Below the pieces are notes generated by a model. It had not been told where the DNA came from. It saw only the letters and a program-made list of their open reading frames with translations, and searched no databases. Positions 32,381-36,725 of a stretch of DNA of 36,725 nucleotides are shown piece by piece (position 1 is the first letter of the stretch; each line of letters starts with the position of its first letter). Made by a program: the position numbers and the translations under genes. Source of the DNA: Oscillospiraceae bacterium (GTDB lineage: Bacteria > Bacillota > Clostridia > Oscillospirales > Ruminococcaceae); contig WRJM01000005.1 in assembly GCA_009782265.1 (NCBI GenBank), positions 1 to 36,725 on the forward strand. Reading direction: 5' to 3'.

Positions 32381-33979
32381 ATGGAAGCATGGCTGATTAT
32401 CTTGCTGTGCCTTCTCAGCTTTGGCGTCGGAGCCGCCGTTTTCGGCTTCGTTTTATACAAAGCAGGCGAGAAACACCGCATGAAGTTCGCCGAGGCTCAC
32501 ATCGAGTCGGCGGAAAAAGAAGCACTGAGAATCATCAACGAGGCTAACGAAAAAGCCCAAACCAAAAAGAAAACCGCTTTGGTAGAAGCAAAAGACGAGA
32601 TTTACAAGATGCGCGGCGAAGCGGAGAAGGACATCAGCCGCCAAAAGCAGGAAACCGAAAGGGATATGAAAGAACGCAGGTCGGAATTATCCCGCAACGA
32701 GAGAAGATTACAGCAGAAAGAAGAAAGCCTTGAAAAGAAAAACGATAAAATTGAAAAGCTTGAAGAATCTTTAGTTCTCAAAAACAAACAAGCGGAGGAA
32801 AAATTAGAGGAAGCGGACTTAATTAAACGCAGTCAGCACGAAATGCTGACAAAAATATCCGGCTTCTCGACAGAACAGGCGAAAGAACATTTGCTTTCGC
32901 TGTTGGACGACCAGCTCGACCATGAAAAGGCAGTCAGAATTTTAGCGCATGAACAGAAAATCAAAGACGAGTGCGACGCAAAAGCGCGCGGGTACATTTC
33001 CTTAGCGATTTCAAGGCTTGCTTCCGAAACCGTTTCGGAACTGGCGGTATCGGTTGTGCCGCTTCCCAGCGATGAAATGAAAGGACGTATAATCGGACGC
33101 GAAGGGCGTAATATCCGCACTTTAGAACAGCTTACGGGTGTTGACCTCATTATTGACGACACGCCGGAAGCCATTACCCTTTCAAGCCACGACCGCGTAA
33201 GACGCGAAATTGCGCGTATTTCCTTAGAACGGCTCATTCAAGACGGCAGAATCCACCCCACGCGCATTGAAGAAATGGTGGAAAAGGCAAAGCAGGAAAT
33301 CGAACTTAAAATCAAGCAGGAGGGCGAGCGCGCCATTCTTGACACAAATGTCGGCGGCGTGAACTCCGAAATCATAAAACTGCTCGGACGGCTTTATTAC
33401 AGAACTTCCTACAGCCAAAATGTACTGGCGCACTCCATAGAAGTCGCGCACCTTTCGGGTATATTGGCGGCAGAGCTGGGTGTTGACTCCAACTTGGCGA
33501 GAAGAGCCGGCTTACTGCACGATATAGGCAAGGCTTTGAGCCATGAAATTGACGGCTCACACGTGCATATCGGCATTGAAGTCTGCAAGAAGTATAAAGA
33601 AAATCCTGAAGTTATCCATGCGATTGAAGCGCACCACGGCGATGTTGAGGTGAAAACCGTCGTTGCCGCAATCGTACAGGCGGCGGACGCAATCAGCGCG
33701 GCAAGACCCGGGGCGCGCAGTGAAAACTACGAGAATTATATCAAACGTCTGCAAAAGCTTGAAGAAATCTGCGCGGAATACAACGGCGTCGATAAAACCT
33801 ACGCAATTCAGGCGGGACGCGAAATCAGAATTCTGATTAAGCCCGACAGCGTAAACGACGACGGCATGGTGATTTTAGCCCGCGAAATCGCACAGCGCAT
33901 TGAAGGCGAAATGGAATACCCCGGACAAATCAAGGTGCATTTGATTCGGGAAAGCAGGGCAATCGACTTTGCAAAATAA
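32381..33979 (+). CDS. rny: Ribonuclease Y
   Basis: RNase Y is the membrane-anchored endoribonuclease that starts bulk mRNA decay in many Firmicutes. The 532-residue protein has an N-terminal membrane helix ([23 protein letters not shown]), a long charged coiled coil (about 30-165) and a KH RNA-binding domain with [19 protein letters not shown] (about 225-243). The catalytic HD domain has [14 protein letters not shown] and [14 protein letters not shown] (about 345-390) and a C-terminal region ending in [13 protein letters not shown] use the second ATG because AGGAGG is nine bases upstream of it; the ORF-track ATG at 32372 overlaps that site. Length is as expected. It has its own promoter and a hairpin after the stop. 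Confidence 0.96.
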   Translation: MEAWLIILLCLLSFGVGAAVFGFVLYKAGEKHRMKFAEAHIESAEKEALRIINEANEKAQTKKKTALVEAKDEIYKMRGEAEKDISRQKQETERDMKERRSELSRNERRLQQKEESLEKKNDKIEKLEESLVLKNKQAEEKLEEADLIKRSQHEMLTKISGFSTEQAKEHLLSLLDDQLDHEKAVRILAHEQKIKDECDAKARGYISLAISRLASETVSELAVSVVPLPSDEMKGRIIGREGRNIRTLEQLTGVDLIIDDTPEAITLSSHDRVRREIARISLERLIQDGRIHPTRIEEMVEKAKQEIELKIKQEGERAILDTNVGGVNSEIIKLLGRLYYRTSYSQNVLAHSIEVAHLSGILAAELGVDSNLARRAGLLHDIGKALSHEIDGSHVHIGIEVCKKYKENPEVIHAIEAHHGDVEVKTVVAAIVQAADAISAARPGARSENYENYIKRLQKLEEICAEYNGVDKTYAIQAGREIRILIKPDSVNDDGMVILAREIAQRIEGEMEYPGQIKVHLIRESRAIDFAK

Positions 33980-33983
33980 AACC

Positions 33984-34015
33984 AAGCGGGACGATTAATA
34001 AATATCGTCCCGCTT
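33984..34015 (+). terminator. Hairpin terminator after rny
   Basis: AAGCGGGACGAT and its complement ATCGTCCCGCTT form a 12-bp stem with an eight-base AT loop, four bases after the rny stop. The following T-run is poor, so termination may be partial. Confidence 0.6.
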
Positions 34016-34025
34016 ATTAATAATC

Positions 34026-34149
34026 TGTAGGGGACTGTCCCGATATAAATTATAAAATATTTTTACGGTGCGTCGGGGACGGCGTCCGCAACGTCCCGAT
34101 ATAAATTGTACAATATTTCCACGGGACGCCACGCAGGGCGTCCCCTACA
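34026..34149. repeat. TGTAGGGG...CCCCTACA element (copy 4, longest)
   Basis: The 124-bp element ends in TGTAGGGG and CCCCTACA and contains two internal direct repeats of CGTCCCGATATAAATT, each followed by an AATATTT segment. This suggests it arose by internal duplication of a unit like the one at 23887. It lies in the otherwise gene-free DNA between rny and the next promoter. Confidence 0.82.
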
Positions 34150-34166
34150 AAAGAATATATTTATAA

Positions 34167-34256
34167 AAATATTATTTTCCTTGTTTAAAAATCGAACCGA
34201 TTGCTTTTATCGCTTTGGGAGCGGTTTTAGGCGTTGTTTTAGGTGACAATTTGTAA
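34167..34256 (+). other. Possible remnant of a small hydrophobic protein
   Basis: In the gene-free gap after the repeat, an open stretch without a start codon ends in IAFIALGAVLGVVLGDNL before a stop. The Gly-rich hydrophobic end looks like a membrane-segment remnant, but it is only 30 codons and may be chance. Apart from this, the repeat and the promoter at 34310, I see nothing in 34016-34395. Confidence 0.2.
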
Positions 34257-34309
34257 AATAACGAACGAAAAGCTAAAAAAACTTTACACCAAAATGCATA
34301 CTTTTCCAA

Positions 34310-34338
34310 TTGAAATGTGCCGAAAATTGTAATATAAT
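34310..34338 (+). promoter_or_regulatory. Sigma-A promoter for the addB unit
   Basis: TTGAAA, a 17-bp spacer and TATAAT lie about 57 bases before the start of the sigma-like gene. Confidence 0.8.
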
Positions 34339-34395
34339 GGTATTATTGCATGCAATTATATTCAACCAACGACATTGAAAGGTATGGTTATTAAA

Positions 34396-34833
34396 ATGAC
34401 ATTTAAAGAATTTTTGACACAGGCGAGTAAGCTTAATAAAGCGATTGACAGCGCGATTCTTCAAATTGCGGAATGGAGAGAATTCAGCGTAAAGTCCCGC
34501 AGTTATTTATCTGCGGGCAAGAATCCGAGCCGCGGAAGAAGCAGCAGCATTGAGCAGATTGTTACGAAAATCATGCTTGCCGAGGAACAGCTTAACAAAG
34601 ACATCGACAGATATGTAGACGTTAAAAATGAAATCCGCTCGTTTATAGCACTGCTCAGCGACCCTGAAGAACGCGCAGTTTTAGAACGGCACTATCTGCT
34701 CGGTCAGACATGGGACGTCGTGGCGACGGAAAGCTTCGTCTGCCTCAGAACGATTCATTCCCTGCACAGCAGGGCGCTTAAAAAATTAGAGCCGATTTAT
34801 TACCGGCGGGTTAATGAAAAAACCGCAGTTTAA
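34396..34833 (+). CDS. Sigma-region-4-like HTH protein (phage-regulator type)
   Basis: The ~145-residue protein has an N-terminal helical part (MTFKEFLTQASKLNKAIDS, then MLAEEQLNKDIDRYVDVKNE). Its C-terminal half resembles sigma region 4: SDPEERAVLERHYLLGQTWDVVATES, then VCLRTIHSLHSRALKKL. Similar short proteins are common in prophages and integrative elements (DUF1492 or ArpU-like regulators). Here it stands outside a phage context, 15 bases upstream of addB under one promoter. I use the ATG at 34396 because the protein likeness starts there. A TTG (34375) and an ATG (34384) are also in frame, and the GAAAGG site does not fit any of them well. Whether it controls the addB unit itself is unknown. 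Confidence 0.65.
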   Translation: MTFKEFLTQASKLNKAIDSAILQIAEWREFSVKSRSYLSAGKNPSRGRSSSIEQIVTKIMLAEEQLNKDIDRYVDVKNEIRSFIALLSDPEERAVLERHYLLGQTWDVVATESFVCLRTIHSLHSRALKKLEPIYYRRVNEKTAV

Positions 34834-34848
34834 CTGCAAGGAGTTTTT

Positions 34849-36725
34849 ATGCTGAAACTCATCGTCGCTCCCCCCGGAGCGGGAAAAACAACCTTTATCA
34901 CAGAAAGAATCCGGAAAGCGGCAGTCAATCAAGGCGCAAAGCAAAATCTGCCGCCTTTCCTGATTGTGCCCGAGCAGAGCCATTTTGAAACCGAGCGGAT
35001 GATTTATCAAACGCTCGGCGCGCAAACAGCCTGTAATACTGAGGTTTTGTCTTTCACCAAGCTTGCCGCGAAAATCATAACGGAAAGCCGGAAAGACAAA
35101 GCCTACGCTTCCGATACGGTCAGGGAAATCGGTATGTTCGGCGCAGTCGCCGCAGTTAAGGACAGGCTTGTGTTTTATAAAACCGCTTCCGAAAAGGCGG
35201 ATTTTGCTTCACGTATGCTCGGCGCGGCAAGTGTTTTTCAGCGCGAGGGCATTTCTCCCCAAGACCTTGCGGAATCCGCGGCTGAAATTGAAAGCACCCG
35301 CTTAAAATCAAAAATAGCCGACCTTGCTTTGATTTACGAAAGCTACATGGAGTCTCTGTCAGAAAACTTCTCCGACCGGCAGGATGAAATCAGAACAGCG
35401 GCAAATATCGCGCTTGAAACTGATTTTTTTGAAGGCAGAAAAATTTATATCGACGGCTTTGACGGGTTCACGGGCAGTCAGCTTCTTTTGCTTGAAGCTA
35501 TCATCAGGGGTTCAAAGGAAGCAACCGTTACATTAACCGCGGATAAGCCCGATTCAGCGCATATTCATTACATAACAACCGTAAAACTAACCGAAAAGTT
35601 AAAGGAAACTGCCGTACGATGCCGGATTAACGCAGAAATTGTTGTTTTAAATCCTTTGAACACCTGCGGCAGAACCCCTGAAGAAACCGAAACCTTCCTC
35701 TTTCCCGATACATTCGCCGAAAGCAATTTCGTCGCGGCAAAAATCCGCGAATTAATTACCTGTCATAACTATTTCTTAAACGACATTGCCGTATTAAACG
35801 CGCCGTCGCCGGAAACACTGATGAGCGCGTTTTCGGCATACGGAATCAGCGCGTTCGCCGACCTGCCCGAATCTGTTATTGAAAAACCGATGGTGCGTTT
35901 TATCATTACGGTGTTGGAAGCGGTTTTGGGAATAAAGGGTGCTTTATTAACACTGATTAAAAGCGGATTTATCCGGGTGTCCGGTGAAACCGCGTTCAGA
36001 AACACAGTGAAAGTAAACGCCCTGCGCAAAGTCACGGGTAAAAGAACCTATGATTATGCCCGCCCCGAGAAAAAGTCATACCGTATCGGCAGGGAAATGA
36101 TTAAACGCCTCACCTCTGCCGCGTATGAATGGCAGATGGAGGAAGCTGATTGGTACATGCCTTTTCCCAAAGAATCAAGGTTTGAACCCGCTGAACGAAT
36201 CCGTGCAGAAATTGTCAGCGAAATTTCCGCGCTCTGCGAAAGAATTAAAAACACAACCGGTGATAAAATCACTGAGGAGCTTTCGGATTTTCTGATTAAT
36301 AAAATGGAGCTCGGACGTACGGTGGCAGATATTGTTTACCGCGGCGAAAAAGTCAGCAGTGCTTTAAACGATGAATACCGAAACCTTTGGGAAACGGTTA
36401 TTTCCATATTTGAAGCCATGCACAGCGCATTAAAAAATAAAGAAATAAGTATTGCCGATTATACTGTTATTTTAAAATCCGTTTTCGGCAAAACTAAAAC
36501 AGCCAAACCCCCGCAGGTGCTTGACGCTGTAACTGTCGGTGATTTACGCCGTACAAGAGTCAGCGGGATTAAGGTTGTTTTCCTGATGGGTGCGAATCAG
36601 GGCGAATGTCCGAAAAGCATTTTCAGCGGCGCGGAATTTTCCGCACAGGAAACAGAAAAGCTATGCTTAGCGGGGATTTTCATTGAAGAAAACAAAAGCG
36701 AACGGTATTACCGCGAACGGTTCAT
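34849..36725 (+). CDS. addB: AddB subunit of the AddAB helicase-nuclease (3' partial)
   Basis: AddB works with AddA to resect double-strand DNA ends for RecA-dependent repair. The first 625 residues are visible: Walker A PPGAGKTT near the N-terminus, LIVPEQSHFETER, EVLSFTKLAAKI, YIDGFDGFTGSQ and the late VGDLRRTRVSGIKVVFLMGANQGECP. All are typical of clostridial AddB rather than RecB or RexB-like proteins. The frame is open to the window edge, so the C-terminal nuclease and iron-sulfur region are not visible. CAAGGAG lies eight bases before the ATG. The ORF track omits the gene because no stop is present. addA is expected downstream. Confidence 0.92.
   Translation, partial: MLKLIVAPPGAGKTTFITERIRKAAVNQGAKQNLPPFLIVPEQSHFETERMIYQTLGAQTACNTEVLSFTKLAAKIITESRKDKAYASDTVREIGMFGAVAAVKDRLVFYKTASEKADFASRMLGAASVFQREGISPQDLAESAAEIESTRLKSKIADLALIYESYMESLSENFSDRQDEIRTAANIALETDFFEGRKIYIDGFDGFTGSQLLLLEAIIRGSKEATVTLTADKPDSAHIHYITTVKLTEKLKETAVRCRINAEIVVLNPLNTCGRTPEETETFLFPDTFAESNFVAAKIRELITCHNYFLNDIAVLNAPSPETLMSAFSAYGISAFADLPESVIEKPMVRFIITVLEAVLGIKGALLTLIKSGFIRVSGETAFRNTVKVNALRKVTGKRTYDYARPEKKSYRIGREMIKRLTSAAYEWQMEEADWYMPFPKESRFEPAERIRAEIVSEISALCERIKNTTGDKITEELSDFLINKMELGRTVADIVYRGEKVSSALNDEYRNLWETVISIFEAMHSALKNKEISIADYTVILKSVFGKTKTAKPPQVLDAVTVGDLRRTRVSGIKVVFLMGANQGECPKSIFSGAEFSAQETEKLCLAGIFIEENKSERYYRERF

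Noticed and set aside
34026-34149. CRISPR array
   Set aside because: There are only two internal direct repeats within one palindromic element, with no spacers and no cas genes. No other regularly spaced repeats were noticed in the window.

Overview
The window looks like a chromosomal segment of an anaerobic, spore-forming Firmicute of the class Clostridia. The reasons are the cotJA/cotJB spore-coat pair, LL-diaminopimelate aminotransferase (dapL), GTP-type PEP carboxykinase, RNase Y, an AddB-type nuclease, Gram-positive lipoprotein signals, AGGAGG-type ribosome binding sites and many sigma-A promoters with exact 17-bp spacers. A secreted GH5 glycanase, a cohesin-like surface protein and a very large pilin suggest a fibre- or surface-attached lifestyle. 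That last point is inference.

Layout. 1-2696: end of a putative membrane protein, feoA, feoB and a small ORF, coupled by ATGA overlaps. The first ~1.1 kb has clearly different codon use from everything after it, and the change falls inside feoB. 2781-3475: cotJA-cotJB on the minus strand, and a 33-codon Cys/Arg/Trp-rich ORF on the plus strand with its own terminator. 3672-6484: a FapA-domain protein and a PLP decarboxylase-family enzyme. 6495-9537: a promoter driving a BMP-family lipoprotein, an HD-domain hydrolase and dapL. 9583-16157 (minus): two tandem paralogous HD-GYP proteins, a GH5 lipoprotein, rlmN, a glyoxalase-II-like hydrolase and a secreted cohesin-like Cys-rich protein, closely packed and probably largely co-transcribed. 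16256-17604: a radical SAM gene with an apparently leaderless promoter, diverging from a two-gene cassette (72-aa protein plus retropepsin-like protease), followed by a tRNA T-arm-like hairpin. 17740-21020: an AGCS symporter and pckA. 21034-21926: a candidate small RNA with a perfect consensus promoter, then a MazF/PemK-like gene. 21997-23715: a methyl-accepting chemotaxis protein. 24027-31797: a four-gene pilin operon led by a 1854-aa prepilin, with a consensus promoter and a terminator. 31800-32160: repeat DNA and tRNA-Ser(GCT). 32208-33979: rny. 34310-36725: a sigma-region-4-like small protein and addB, which runs off the window.

How the parts may fit together (inference): the pilin operon, GH5 lipoprotein, cohesin-like protein, HD-GYP phosphodiesterases and chemoreceptor could serve sensing, attachment to and breakdown of polysaccharide. 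No pilus ATPase, platform protein or prepilin peptidase lies in the window, so the pilins must use machinery encoded elsewhere.

Two dispersed palindromic repeat families occur here: TGTAGGGG/CCCCTACA-ended elements (three complete, one half) and 17-bp-stem GC-rich hairpins (two copies). One element of the first family forms the 3' end of rlmN. The most novel-looking objects are the ~132-nt RNA downstream of pckA, the giant-pilin operon with its shared Cys modules, and the retropepsin cassette. All domain calls were made by eye, without database searches.
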